Of a DNA stretch of 64,000 nt, positions 11,379-23,397 are shown one piece after another. The stretch lies in assembly GCA_963576725.1 (NCBI GenBank), contig OY755242.1, forward strand, positions 29,066,725 through 29,130,724, written 5' to 3'. The notes below the pieces were generated by a model that was given only the letters and a program-made list of their open reading frames with translations, was not told the DNA's origin and made no database searches. The translations under genes were made by a program, and so were the position numbers. Every line of letters begins with the position of its first letter. Position 1 is the first letter of the stretch. Source of the stretch: Azorinus chamasolen. Lineage: Eukaryota; Mollusca; Bivalvia; Cardiida; Solecurtidae.

Positions 11379-11900
11379 ATAAAGAAGTTATATTTGAAAA
11401 TATTTTAATTTACACATCTTATCTGGAGCTCTGGAAAATACAATTTTACAGTGAGCTGTAGATCATTGATAATGGCAAGTAAATAGATAGTAAGACAGAA
11501 GTGAAATAAAAGTTGAGGACACAAGATGAATTACAGGGAGGTTTTGGCTCATTCAAAGTGGACTAAGGTAAGATATATACACACTTCAAAAGCTTCATCA
11601 AAGAATCTATGAAGGCTCCAGGAACCTTCCTTTCTATCAGTCATGCTTCACAAGATACCATACATAAATATGGTACAGTATAACAGCATTATTTCGAGAG
11701 TCGTCTTTCCAAGGCACAACCTATTCTGAGGGAATTTTCTAGTCCCAGTTCAATTTCTATTAATTATCATTGAAAATACCATTGGTTAATCCAAATGTGG
11801 ATAATTAAAAATTCCAATCAGGAATGCCAGTCCCATTTATCATGGTTTCTTTTATTGATTGTTTAATTTGAGCAGTGTTTTTGCACCTTTGTTCACTTTT
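11379..11900. other. No feature recognised
   Basis: O-family right arm up to about 11460, then unassigned sequence to the E element. Confidence 0.4.
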
Positions 11901-13366
11901 TATACGCCCACCTAATAAAGGTGGTCGTATATTGTTATGGCCCTGTCCGTCCGTCCGTTCGTTCGTTCGTTCATCCGTCAATATTTTGTTTGTCCGCTGT
12001 TTTCTGGGAAAACTATTTGACAGATATTAATGAAACTTCACACAAATGTTAAATGCATCAAGATCTGAAGCTGAGTTGATTCTGAGGTTCATTTGATTTT
12101 TCATTTCAGAGTTATGGCCCTTGTCCTTAAAAAATATGCAAATAGTTTGTCCGCTGTTTACTGGGAAAACTGTTTGAGAGATATAAATGAAACTTCACAC
12201 AAATGTTTAATGCATCAAGATCTGAAGCTGAGTCGATTCTGAGGTTCATTTGATTTGTCGTTTCGGAGTTATGGCCCTTTTACGTAAAAAATAATGCAAA
12301 TACATGCAAATAGTTTGTCCGCTGCTTTCTGGGAAAACTATTTGACAGATATTAATGAAACTTCATACAAATATTTAATGCATCAAGATCTGAGGTTAAG
12401 TCGATTCTGAGGATCATTTGATTTGTTGTTTCGGAGTTATGGCCCTTGAGGTTAAGTGGATTCTGAGGTTCATTTGATTTTTCATTTCATTTCTCAGTTA
12501 TGGCCCTTGTCCTTAAAATATATGCAAATAGTTTGTCTGCTGTTTTCTTGGAAAACTATTTGAGAGATATTAATGAAACTTCACACAAATATTTAATGCA
12601 TCAACATCTGAAACTGAATTGATTCTGAGGATCATTTGATTTTTCGTTTCAGAGTTATGGCCCTTGTCTTTAAAAAATAATGCAAATAGTTTGGTCTGCT
12701 GTTTTTTTGGGAAAACTATTTGAGAGATATTAATGAAACTTCATACACATGTTTAATGCATCAAGACCTGAAGCTAGGTCGATTCTGAGGATCATTTGAT
12801 TTGTTGTTTCGGAGTTATGGCCCTTGCACTTAAAAAAATAATGCAAATCTATGGAAATATGAGGATGGCCATAACTTTTTCATTTGAAAAATATGATATG
12901 GTTAAACCTTAATGTGAATTTTCACATATATTGCGGGGGGTTTGATATGTCATTTTATTCTAAAGTTATGGTCCTTGAACTTCGTGTGTTCGTTGCTTTG
13001 TTAGTCGGTCAACTTTTAGTTTGTCTGTTGTTTTCTGGGAAAACTATTAAAATGATATAAATGAAACTTAACACAAATGTTTTAAGCAACAAAATTTGAA
13101 GCTGACTTTATTTTGAGGTTCATTCAGTTTGTCTTTATTACAGAGTTATGGCCGTTGCACTTTACAAAAATCTACAAAAATGAGGATTAGCTGTAACTTT
13201 TTTATTTAATAAGATATTCACTTAATTTTTTTTAAAAATAGTATCACCTTAAGATGGAATTCAAGATCTGAAGCACAGATTAGAAAATGTCAACACTTAT
13301 AAGGCATGTTGAATCAGAGAAAGTTTGCAAGTGGGCGTATTATGTACCGTATGCGGTACTCTTGTT
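11901..13366 (+). mobile_element. Helentron-like element E, copy 2
   Basis: Same modules as copy 1: 5' hairpin, GTCC/GTTC block, about six monomers with some partial deletions (near 12440), a complementary GTGGGCGTAT, the 3' hairpin and the terminus CTCTTGTT. Confidence 0.85.
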
Positions 13367-13741
13367 GCAACCTGTTTGGAGCTCAATCAGTGAGGCATTT
13401 TTGTATCTTCTGAAACGTTTGAAAACACTGACGATTCCAGGATCAGTAGAATATGACTTTAAATTGGAGATGATAATTTGGAGAAGATATATATATATAC
13501 CGGTATATAATTATGTGTGTGCTTTATACAGGTTGAATTTTATGATAATATTAAAAAATCGCCTCACCAAAAATGCTTCATGCCATCAGCAAAGAAAGTA
13601 AGTGATAATCACCAAATGGGTTTGGACTTTTGAGTATTGTGATAATCCAAGTTTTTTGTTGATCCCAGTATGTTAGTCCTTGAAATTTCGCTGAGACTGT
13701 AATTCCTAAGCAAATTTTCATCTGCAGCAGTTTATTGAGAT

Positions 13742-13775
13742 GATTCTCAAAGTCCCCCCCCCCCCCCACCCCCCA
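13742..13775. repeat. C-rich run
   Basis: Two C homopolymers split by an A. Confidence 0.9.
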
Positions 13776-13844
13776 AATGATCATTAGGCCTTTAATTTAT
13801 AATCCCACCTTTGCAAACAGAGGTAGACTTATCAGGCAGTTTCT

Positions 13845-14104
13845 ATTATCCCTTTGCAACAAAGTTGTTGAGGGGGTATAGCGTCGCTGTTGTCAATTTG
13901 TTCTGTTTCCATTGTGTCCATTAATTGACAAATTTTGAACATGATATTGAGCTAACCATAGCACACCAAATCAACAAATCTTGCACCCCTATTCCTCATG
14001 ACAAGATATTGCATCCCAGAATTTCAAGGTCAAAGGTCAGAGTCACAGGAGGCAGATTTTGACATTATCATATGAACACAATACATCATAAAGCATGGCA
14101 TATG
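13845..14104 (+). repeat. Unit related to D/S elements
   Basis: It opens ccctttgcaacaaagttgtt then gagggggtatagcg, a hairpin-like 5' end, and carries 'caaggtcaaaggtcagagtc'. Similar text recurs at 14258-14310. No 3' end seen. Confidence 0.45.
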
Positions 14105-14215
14105 CAGTAAAACCTCTCAATAACGGACACTAAATTGTGTTAATTATTTGGTAGTTAGAGCAAGTGGTTGCTTAAAGCATGGTTAAAGTAAAACAGAACG
14201 CTCCTTTATCAGACC
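14105..14215. mobile_element. TA-B MITE, left half
   Basis: CAGTAAAACCTCTCAATAAC to 'aacgctccttt'; broken at the palindrome centre. Confidence 0.75.
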
Positions 14216-14439
14216 TTGCATACTTACATTACCAGATGAGATGTAGCACCCTGTTGATTTTCAAGCTCATGGGTCAAAGGGTATGGTCACTGGAGGCAGA
14301 TTTTGACACAATAGTTATACAAAATAAACCAATACAAAATTATCAGTGATGATGCTGATGAAGTAAATAAAATTTAGTTTGTAAGTAAATGAGCACCATT
14401 TTGTTGGTTTAGACTAATAAATTAACGCTTGTTCTTTAT

Positions 14440-14680
14440 CCCTTTCCCCGTTCTGTATTTAGGCCAAATTTCAATACCTACTGAATATTCATTAATAAAA
14501 TAGTTACAAAGAAATATAGAAGGTGTTACATTATAGACATTTTAGAAAGCAAAGAAACAGATCTATCAAATTCCATTAGCAAACAGAGCAGACCCTGATC
14601 AGACGGCTCCTCTAGGAGCCGTCTGATCTGGGTCTACTCTGTTGCAAATGCGTTAAAACAAGTTTATATGAGGGAAAGGG
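14440..14680. mobile_element. TTAA-1 MITE
   Basis: CCCTTTCCCCG to GGGAAAGGG; right TTAA 14681-14684, left mutated to TTAT. Core GGCTCCTCTAGGAGCC. Confidence 0.9.
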
Positions 14681-14753
14681 TTAAATGGTGACCATTCTGA
14701 CCTTGACATCAATTACTGTAATAGAGACATTCTTTAGTAAGTTTTCATTTGAC

Positions 14754-14978
14754 CCTATATCTGTCAGAGATGCCCTTGCAAATTAAGTAGATCCAGATCA
14801 AACGAGAGCCATCTGATCTGGGTCTGTTGTCAACTCATGAAATAATATAGATCTAATTCTCAATAGTTTCGGCCATGTTCTAAAGTTCATTGTTTATAAT
14901 TAAAAAAATCAAAAAAATTGGCTAATTAAGATTCATGAAGTCATTATTTCTAACATGAATGTTCATGAGCATAAAGGG
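14754..14978. mobile_element. TTAA-2 MITE, left end eroded
   Basis: CCCTATATCTG to ATAAAGGG plus TTAA 14979-14982; core shortened. Confidence 0.75.
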
Positions 14979-15188
14979 TTAATAATGAGTGTCATGAAAT
15001 AATAAGAAGTGAGTCACTGAATGGATTTTGACCAAACTTTACAAGAAGGATCCTTGGGTGATTCGCCATCAAAGTTGCATCCATACATAATTATACATGT
15101 ATACATATCATTACATTATCTCCTGCATTATTAATATTAAGGGGGAAAATGTTTTCAAATGTAAGAAAAAAATGTGTTTTTTGATGAA

Positions 15189-15365
15189 CAGTTAAACCTC
15201 TCTAAGCCAGAATTCTAGTAGAAAAGAATTTAAGATACAAATAACATTTAGGCAGGTGGCTGCTTAATGCATTAAGAATTTTCCTTTTTCTCTAGTTAAT
15301 GCTCATTTCGGTAGATTTATTCAAAGTGGTTGGATCTAAAAACAGCCTTTAATAGTGGGAATGGG
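15189..15365. mobile_element. Chimera: TA-B left half joined to TTAA-3 right half
   Basis: CAGTTAAACCTCTCTAAGCC to 'gctgcttaatgcatt' (TA-B), then 'aagaattttcctttttctct' to GGG plus TTAA (TTAA-3). Confidence 0.75.
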
Positions 15366-15508
15366 TTAATGTCATCTTCACAGGCAAAACTAAAATATGT
15401 TTCCTTTAGCATTCATCTGTTTCATCGGTTGGCTGAGATTTTATGGACATACACATTGTGCTGACAGTAACCACTAAGGGCTCATCAGACATCAATACCG
15501 TAATTTAA

Positions 15509-15962
15509 CCCTTTACTCCATGAATATTCATGTAAGAAATAATGACATCATTAATATTAATTAGATTAACCCATTCCTCCATAGGCTATTTTTAGATCCA
15601 ATCACTTTGAATAAATCTACCGAAAAGGAGCAGTAACTAGAGAAAAGGAAAATGTTAGAATTGTGTAGTTTGAAACCATTGTGATAAATAGAGCATTTGC
15701 TCTATTTATCACAATGGTTTCATAAAGGTTATTTTTACAGAGGGGTAGAAAGGCGTATTTATGGAGGAAAGGGTTAAATGTTATAATAATACATGGACAC
15801 AGGAAATTTTGGACATGACAGACACTATAGAATCATATCAGATCTGTATTATATAATAAGCAAACACAGCAGCCCCTGATCAGACGGCTCCTACAGGAGC
15901 CATCTGATTTGGGTCTACTCTGTTTGCAAAGGTGTTAAAAAGCACATTTGTGGAGCAAAGTG
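15509..15962. mobile_element. TTAA-2 MITE carrying a nested TTAA-3
   Basis: TTAA 15505-15508 and 15963-15966; CCCTTTACTCC to GGAGCAAAGTG; core GGCTCCTACAGGAGCC. Interrupted at 15570-15773. Confidence 0.92.
15570..15773. mobile_element. TTAA-3 MITE nested in TTAA-2
   Basis: TTAA 15566-15569 and 15774-15777; CCCATTCCTCC to GGAGGAAAGGG. The palindrome centre is shortened to 'gcatttgctctattta'. Confidence 0.92.
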
Positions 15963-16214
15963 TTAATATAAGTTATTAAAAGTTAGTTGAACAGGTGACA
16001 AGAATGCAATAGTGAGGGAGATAACGGCTAGAGTAAAGGTTGAAAAAGTAATAAGAGTTATTCTTCTTTTAATTATGGCATAATCTGTAACTTACTGTTA
16101 TATCTGTAATATGCAAAAAGAAAACCTGTTTCTGTCATTTATTCTATTTATGGATTAACAAAAAAATAAAACTATCTGTTTTGCTGAAAATTAGAGCATA
16201 TAGGCAATTATTAA

Positions 16215-16436
16215 CCCATTCCCTCATATTGACAACTTTTGACGACTCTGTTAAAGTGACTTTGTGAAACCATTGTGATAAATAGAACATTTGCTCCTAT
16301 AGGTGCAAACGCTCTACTTATCACAATGGTTTCAAACTACAAAATTCTAAAAAATTTCCTTTTCTCTAGTTAATGCTCCTTTTCGGAAGATTTATTTAAA
16401 GAGGTAGGGTCTAAAAATAGCCTATGAGGTAATGGG
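16215..16436. mobile_element. TTAA-3 MITE, complete
   Basis: TTAA 16211-16214 and 16437-16440; CCCATTCCCTC to GGTAATGGG; core GCTCCTATAGGTGC. Confidence 0.92.
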
Positions 16437-16489
16437 TTAAGGTAACACACAAGGTTGATCCAGATCAGTAATTTCAGGGCCTCCTCTGT

Positions 16490-16562
16490 GCTCAGATCTG
16501 ACCAATCAAAAGCTTGAGAACAAACTCCGACTCAACTGAAAAGCTTTATAAGCATGGACCCT
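16490..16562. repeat. I-family fragment
   Basis: 'ctgaccaatcaaaagcttga' to 'ataagcatggaccc', as in the palindrome at 34560-34893. Confidence 0.7.
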
Positions 16563-16688
16563 GACTAGCATAGGCAAAACTTATTCTACTCAGAGTTTCA
16601 GCTCTAAATCCTCCCATATCAACTGAAACCAACATTTCCACAACAATATCAACATCTTCCTTATCGGACAAGCCAAGACCCAGATTAA

Positions 16689-16928
16689 CCCTTCGCTTGC
16701 TATTCGCGTCAATATACCTACCTGTAAATAGTGAAGACCCAGATGAGACAGCTCCTGCAGGAGCTGTCTCATCAGGGTCTGCACTATTTACAAATTGATT
16801 GTGCAACCAGTGCACTCCACAGCAGTGATTGCGCAGCGAAATACTTGTACACAGTGAAGATATGTAATTATACAACATGGCATGGGTAAAGAAGGAGAGA
16901 TGTATTTTAAAATTCAGCAAGCGAAGGG
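16689..16928. mobile_element. TTAA-4 MITE, complete
   Basis: TTAA 16685-16688 and 16929-16932; CCCTTCGCTTGCT to AGCAAGCGAAGGG; core CAGCTCCTGCAGGAGCTG. Confidence 0.93.
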
Positions 16929-16932
16929 TTAA

Positions 16933-16996
16933 CCCTTTCCCTCATATAAACGCTTTTTCATGCCTTTGCAAACAGTATAGACCGAGATCGGACAGC
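16933..16996. mobile_element. TTAA-1 MITE, left part, chained and cut by E
   Basis: It shares TTAA 16929-16932. CCCTTTCCCTC to 'gatcggacagct', where E copy 3 begins. Confidence 0.8.
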
Positions 16997-16997
16997 T

Positions 16998-18523
16998 CAT
17001 TTCAGAGTTATGGCCCTTGTCCTTAAAAAATATGCAAATAGTTTGTCCGCTGTTCTCTGGGAAAACTATTTGAGAGATATTAATATAACTTCACACAAAT
17101 ATTTAATGCATCAAGATCTGAAACTGAATTGATTCTGAGGATCATTTGATTTTTCGTTTCAGAGTTATGGCCCTTGTCCTTGAAAAATAATGCAAATAGT
17201 TTGTCCGCTGTTTTCTGGGAAAACTATTTGAGAGATATTAATGAAACTTCACACAATGTTTAATGCATCAAGATCTGAAGCTAAGTCGATTCTTAGGATC
17301 ATTTGATTTGTTGTTTCGGAGTTATGGCCCTTGCACTTAAAAAAATAATGCAAATCTATGCAAATATGAGGATAGCCATAACTTTTTCAAAATTTTGAAA
17401 TGATATTTACTTCAATTTTTTTATACGGTTAAACCTTTATGTGAATTTTCACATATATTGCGGGGGTTTTGATATGTCATTTCATTCTAAAGTTATGGTC
17501 CTTGAACTTCGTATGTTCGTTGCTTTGTTAGTCTGTCAACTTTTAGTTTGTCTGTTGTTTTCTGGGAAAACTATTAAAATGATATAAATGAAACTTAACA
17601 CAAATGTTTTATGCAATAAAATTTGAAGCTGAGTTTATTTTGAGGTTCATTCAGTTTGTCTTTACAGAGTTATGGCCGTTGCACTTTACAAAAATCTGCA
17701 AAAATGAGGATTAGCTCTAACTTTTTTATTCAATAAGATATTCACTTCATTTTTTTAGCTCCACTTTTTCAAAAAGTGGAGGTATTGTCATCACCCTCTC
17801 GTCGGCGTCGGCGTCGAGGCGTTGGCGTTGGTTAACCTTTTTGTTAAGGTCTTTTTCTCAGAAACCATCAAAGATATTGGGTTCATATTTGGTATGTATG
17901 TTTACTATCACAAGAGGAAGCCATTTCACAAGAGTAGGTAACTCTAAAATTAATTTTGCCATAGTTATGCCCCTTTTTCGAGTTAGAATTTTTATTGTTG
18001 GTTAAGTTTTATGTTCAGGTCCATGTCTCAGAAACTGTCAAAGATATTTGGTTCATCTTTGGTATACATATTAACTATCACAAGGGGAACCCATTTCACA
18101 AGGGTAGGTAACCCTAAAATTAATTTTGCCATAGTTATGCCCCTTTTTCGACTTAGAATTTTAATTGTTGGTTAAGTTTTATGTTCAGGTCCATGTCTCA
18201 GAAACTGTCCAAGATATTTGGTTCATCTTTGGTATACATACTAACTATTACAAGGGGGACCCATTTCACAAGGGTAGGTAACCCTAAAAATAATTTTGCT
18301 GTTGTTATCTCCCCTTTCTGACTTAGACTTCCACTACACTATCCAGCACTAAAGAAAGTGGAGCGCGCTGTCTGCGGACAGCTCTTGTTTAAAAATAGTA
18401 TCACCTTAATATGGAAATCAAGATCTGAAGCACAGATTAGAAAATGTCAACACTTATAAGGCATGTTGAATCAGAGAAAGTTTGCAAGTGGGCGTATTAT
18501 GTACCGTATGCGGTACTCTTGTT
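16998..18523 (+). mobile_element. Helentron-like element E, copy 3 (5'-truncated, interrupted)
   Basis: It starts in mid-monomer after a broken TTAA-1 copy, so the 5' hairpin and tetramer block are lost. The 3' end is intact to CTCTTGTT. Element F is inserted at 17757-18390. Confidence 0.85.
17757..18390 (+). mobile_element. Helentron-like element F nested in E
   Basis: The 5' hairpin is agctccacttttt/aaaaagtggagg, followed by a GTCGGCGTCGG block and monomers of about 175 bp ('gttaagttttatgttcaggt'). The 3' subterminal AAGTGGAGC is complementary to the 5' GCTCCACTT. A hairpin GCTGTC...GACAGC and CTCTTGTTT end it. The other two E copies give the uninterrupted site (attttttt|aaaaatagtatcacc), so both boundaries are exact to a base or two within the T run. 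Confidence 0.9.
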
Positions 18524-18590
18524 GCATAATGTTAAGTTTGATGAAAGATAAAAATGTAAATGGGCATCTGTGCTGCTTGCAATGCCATTG

Positions 18591-20276
18591 TTAGCTCACC
18601 TGGCACAAAGTGCCAAGGTGAGCTATTGGGATGATCCTATGTCCGGCGTTGTGCGTCTTGCGTATGTGCGTCGTGCGTACGTGCGGGCGTCAACAATTTA
18701 CTTAAACATCTTCTTCTCTGGAACTACAAAGCCAAGAGCTTTGATATTTGGTATGTAGCATGATGTAATGGACCTCTACAAAGATTGTTCAAATTATGTC
18801 CCCCGGTACAAAAATGGCCCCGCCCCAGGGCTTATCAGTTTTTCATAGGAAAATCTTTTAAAAATCCTCTTCTCTGAAACTGTAAGGCATAGACCTTTGA
18901 TATTAGGTATGTAGCATGATTTAATGGTCCTCTACTAAAATTGTTCAAATTATGACCCCTGGGCCAAAAATGGCCCCGCCCCGGGGCTTATCAGTTTTTC
19001 ATAGGAAAATCTTTAAAAATCTTTTTCTCTGAAACTGTAAGGCATAGACCTTTGGTATTTGGTATGTAGCATCATCTAATGATCCTCTACTAAGAGTGTT
19101 CAAATTATGACACCCAGGACAAAAATGGCCCCGCCCCAGGGCTTATCAGTTTTTCATAGGAAAATCTTTAAAAATCTTCTTTTCTGAAACTGTAAGGCAT
19201 AGACCTTTGATATTTGGTATGTAGCATGATCTAATGGTCCTCTACTAAGATTGTTCAAATTATTACCCCTGGGCCAAATATGGCCCCACCCCGGGGCTTA
19301 TCAGTTTTTCATAGGAAAATCTTTAAAAATCTTCTTCTCTGAAAATGTAAGGAATAGACCTTTAGTATTTGGTATGTAGCATCATCTAATGGTCCTCTAC
19401 TAAGATTATTCAAATTATGACCCCCAGGACAAAAATGACCCCGCCTCGGGCTTATCAGTTTTTTATAGGAAAATCTTTAAAAATCTTCTTCTCTAAAATT
19501 ATATGGTATAGACCTTTGATACTTGGGATGTAGCATTATTTAATGGTCCTCTACCAAGACTAATCAAATTATGATCCCCGCACCAAAAATGGCCCCGCCC
19601 AATGGCGTATCAGTTTTTCATAGGAAAATCTTTAAAAATCTTCTCCTCCAGAACTGTAAGGTCTAGGCCCTTGATATTTGGTTTGTAGCATCATCTAATG
19701 GTTTTCTACCAAGATTATTCAAATTTTTACCCCTGGGTCAAAAATGGCCCCGCCCTGGGGCTTATCAGTTTTTCATATGAAAAGCTTTAAGAATCTTCTT
19801 CTCCAAAACTGTAAGGCAGAGACCTTTAATATTTGGTATGTAGCGCTATCTAATAGTTTTCTACCAAGATTGTTCAAATTATGTCCCCTGGGTTGAAAAT
19901 GGCCCCGCCCAGGGGCATATCAGTTTTTCATAGGAAAGTTTTAAAAAATCTTCTTCTCTTAAAAGTCTTCTCTGAACTTGTAAGGCATAGACCTTAGATA
20001 TTTGGTATGTTGCATTATCTAATAGTCCTCTACCAAGATTTTCAAATTATGAACCCCGGATCAAAAATGGCCCCGCCCTGGGGCTTAACAGTTTTTCATA
20101 GGAAAATCTGTAAAATATTTTCTCCTCCAAATCTGTAAGGTCTAGACTATATTTAGTATGTAGCATCATCTAATGGTTTTCTACCAAGATTTTTTTAAAT
20201 TATGTAATCTGTCATTGAAATCATTAATCTGTTATGAACAGGTGAGCGATTAGGGGCCATCATGGCCCTCTTGTTT
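18591..20276 (+). mobile_element. Helentron-like element C2
   Basis: The 5' end AGCTCACCTGGCAC folds on GTGCCAAGGTGAGCT. A GCGTC/GTGCG block follows, then nine to ten monomers of about 157 bp ('aaaaatggccccgcccc' and 'cttatcagtttttcatagg'). The 3' subterminal CAGGTGAGC is complementary to the 5' GCTCACCTG. The 3' hairpin GGGGCCATCATGGCCC and CTCTTGTTT close it. Confidence 0.85.
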
Positions 20277-21298
20277 TAAATTCTTCTAATGTGCAAGTTA
20301 CCTCAGTACCCAATTTTCAAGCATGTATAATGCCGTATTATCTGTAATAAATGTTCCGGAGGAAATTTTGTACACATGTCACATATGATAAAAAAAATCA
20401 TGATCTTGTGTCTCTGCAAAAAAACATCTTTTTTCATCAATTTTTAAGCAACCCCTGAAAACCATAGGAACCTATTTCTTCAAAAGGACATCAGTCACAT
20501 GTGTATTGCACTGAAATGCTTAAGCATTTAGCTGCTATAGAATTGAGTCATTGATTACATTTCAATCAGTTGGAATCCAGATGAATCCCTATTTCTTTCA
20601 AAACTGTTGACTTTTTGTATAGACATATGCATTTGAAAGTTGTAGGGACTGAACCAGAGATTACTTTGGATTACTTTTTGGTTCCCCATACCCAGGGGCA
20701 CTATGGGCTTGACAAAACCATAGAAAAGCAATATAATCCCCATTTCCTCAAAAACCATTGACTTTTTGTATAGACATTTATGTATCCAAAAGTTTAAGGG
20801 ACTGGAGTACAGATCGTAATTTGTTGATCTCTATCCTGGGGCACTATAGGCGGGGCCAAAACTGTAGAAAAAACAATATCATGTCTATTTCTTCACAATA
20901 ATGTCAAGTTTTTGTATAAATATATGCATTTGAAAATTGTAGGGACTGAATTTGAAATTGTTTTCAATTTGGAAATGTTTTAGTCCCCATACCACTGGGC
21001 ACTATTGGTGGGACCAAACCAGAGAAAGGCAATATAACCCCCATATCATGAAAAAAAGGTTGACTTTTTGTATAGGCATAATTATGTTTCTGAAAATTGT
21101 AGGGACTGAAGCAAATACTGTTTTGGACTTGGAAATTTGTCCCCACCTCCATATGGCACTATATGGGCAGGGCCTGGCCTAAACTGTAGAAAAGCAATAT
21201 AGTGCCCATGATAGGGACTGAATCAGAAATTATAGGGACTGAAGCAGCTTGAATGCAGGTGATATTAGTTTTAAGCTCATAGGTGACAGTTCTCGTTT
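20277..21298 (+). mobile_element. Element G, tandem-monomer remnant
   Basis: About five monomers of about 155 bp ('ttgtagggactgaa', 'ggcactat', 'tgactttttgtatag'). The 3' end 'taagctcataggtgacag' then 'ttctcgttt' echoes the CTCTTGTTT terminus. No clear 5' hairpin, so it is old or truncated. Confidence 0.6.
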
Positions 21299-21774
21299 AA
21301 ACAGAAATAAAAAATAAGTCTTGCATGAAAGTTCATCACATGTGGGGTAAATATGCAGAGGATTCAGGTCAAAGTACGAATTATTGTTATTTAATTGACA
21401 AAGTGTACTCCCATTACTTTGGGCATGCTGGAAAACTGCAAAGTTAAGGGGTTATACTGGAATCACCCTGGTGGCTGGCCATGGGCGGGCAATTGATGGC
21501 CTGGGTTGTTTGGTCCAGTAGCATTTTGCGTGAGCAGTTGGTGTCGCGAACTCCTGCTTTAATTTAAAAGCTATTATATTTGGCATACATAATAACCATG
21601 AACAGTAGACTGATGTGCAAGACACAACATTCATGTAGTTTAGTGCCAACTGTTATATTCAACTGTTACAGATGATATTTCTGTAATTTGCTTCAAACCC
21701 TTTGAATATTGAATATTGAAAGTGTAACAATACTGAATATTGAACAGAAAGTGTAACGCTCCATCAGTGTATAA

Positions 21775-21930
21775 CCCTTTCCTTCATTTAAACGCCGTTT
21801 TCGCACTTATGCAAACAGGGTAGACCCAGACCAGACAGCTCCTATAGGGGTGGGTCTGCTCTGTTTGCCTATGACATTATGTATGCCTGATTCTCCAGTT
21901 TCTGCTATTACTGAAAAAATCATGTGTTCA
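21775..21930. mobile_element. TTAA-1/2 MITE, left part
   Basis: CCCTTTCCTTC; core partly deleted after 'agctcctatagggg'. Confidence 0.7.
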
Positions 21931-22054
21931 TATGCCAGTATGAAAATTATTCCTATGAGTATTTGTGAAGTGATGAATTCTTGTAAAATATTCAACAGAT
22001 GAAAGAACCTTTGAGTCCATTCATTATGAAAAGCTTAAATTTGCTACAGTATTT

Positions 22055-22249
22055 AGAATATGCCTTTCTACGCCTCTGTAAAAGTCATATGTTGGAACGA
22101 ATTTGATAAATAGAGCATTTGCTCCTATAGGTTCAACAATGGTTTCAAACTACAAAATTCTAAAAATATTCCTTTTCTCTAGTAAATGCTCCTTTTAGTT
22201 AGATTCATTCAAAGAGGTTGGGTCTAAAAATAGCCTTTGGAGGAAAGGG
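22055..22249. mobile_element. TTAA-3 MITE, left end lost
   Basis: Core shortened; right end GGAAAGGG plus TTAA 22250-22253. Confidence 0.82.
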
Positions 22250-22253
22250 TTAA

Positions 22254-22669
22254 CCCTTTCTTTCATATAAACCGCAATGCAAATAAGAGGTCATATATAA
22301 TGTGTCATCCTTGATATTGATGTGACTGACATGGTTCATTAATTGATTCATGATGTTTATATATGCATTGCCTTTTTTCAGTGTATTGCTATTGTAACAA
22401 TGTTACTTGCACAATATTGAAATAAGTGTATATATCTATCTAAACGCCTTTTCATGCATTTGCAAACTGAGTAGACCCATATCAGACGGCTCCTATAGGA
22501 GCCGTCTGATCAGTGTCTGCTCTGTTTGCTCATGGAATTTGATAGATCTGTTTCTTTAAGTTTCTTAAATGGCTACAGTAATCCACCTTAAATATTTCAT
22601 TGTAACTATTTTGTCCATGGATATTCAGAAGGTATTGAAATTTGGAATAAACACAGAAAAAGAAAAGTG
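22254..22669. mobile_element. TTAA-1 MITE split by unknown sequence
   Basis: CCCTTTCTTTC starts at the TTAA shared with TTAA-3. About 140 bp of unrelated AT-rich sequence follows (22300-22440), then the remainder from 'taaacgccttttcatgc' to AAGTG plus TTAA 22670-22673. Core GGCTCCTATAGGAGCC. Confidence 0.75.
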
Positions 22670-22723
22670 TTAAAATACTGTCCAAATGTCTAACAGTTTG
22701 AATCATGATGGGATTTGGAGTTA

Positions 22724-23119
22724 CAGTACAACCTCTCTAAGCTGGAATTCTAGTAGAGAATATTTTAGATACATTTAGGCAGGTGGCTGCTTAACCCATT
22801 TGCTCCCACGATCCGATATATTGGACGTAGGCAAACAGTGTAGACTCTGATCAGACCCCACATAATGCGGCATCTGATCAGTCTACACTGTTTACTGATA
22901 GAAAATTCAATATAAAACAAAATAAAAATGAAAATTTAAACCAGACATTTCATAGACAAAAGATAGACTAATCCAATACATGAAAGAATCCACTGGGAGC
23001 AAATGGGTTAATGCAGGTTGAAAGGTTGAAAATGACTTTCACCCTGCATTAAACTGCCACCTGTCTCCAAGACTGATATTTGTTCTAAATTTAACGTCCA
23101 GTTTAGAGGGGTTTTACTG
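22724..23119. mobile_element. TA-B MITE carrying a nested TTAA-8
   Basis: CAGTACAACCTCTCTAAGC to GGGGTTTTACTG with TA flanks. Split in its left arm by TTAA-8 at 22795-23007. Confidence 0.9.
22795..23007. mobile_element. TTAA-8 MITE nested in TA-B
   Basis: Termini CCCATTTGCTCCCA/GGGAGCAAATGGG. TTAA lies at 22791-22794 and 23008-23011, while uninterrupted TA-B copies have a single TTAA here (gcttaatgcag). Core palindrome 'gtgtagactctgatcag'. Confidence 0.95.
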
Positions 23120-23193
23120 TATTGAGCATTTCATCAGGATCTAAACTGATGACAACAGGCATCTTGAACATAGTGTGTGCGTGTAAGGTAGTA

Positions 23194-23397
23194 CAGTAAA
23201 ACCCCTCTAAACCGGAATACTAATAGAGAAGAATTTGGATACCTTTAGGCAGGTGGTTGCTTAATGCAGGGTGAAAGTCATGCAGAAAGCTCCTCTAGGA
23301 GCTTTCTGCATGACTTTCATCCTGCATTAAGCTGACATCTATCTCCAAGACTGATATTTATGCTACATTTAGCGTCCGGTTTAGAGGGGTTTCACTG
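23194..23397. mobile_element. TA-B MITE, complete
   Basis: CAGTAAAACCCCTCTAAACC and its complement, TA flanks, core GCTCCTCTAGGAGC. Serves as the empty-site reference for the nested copy 400 bp upstream. Confidence 0.92.

Noticed and set aside
16546..16920. 124-codon frame, minus strand
   Set aside because: It covers a TTAA-4 hairpin; the same residues recur at other TTAA-4 copies.
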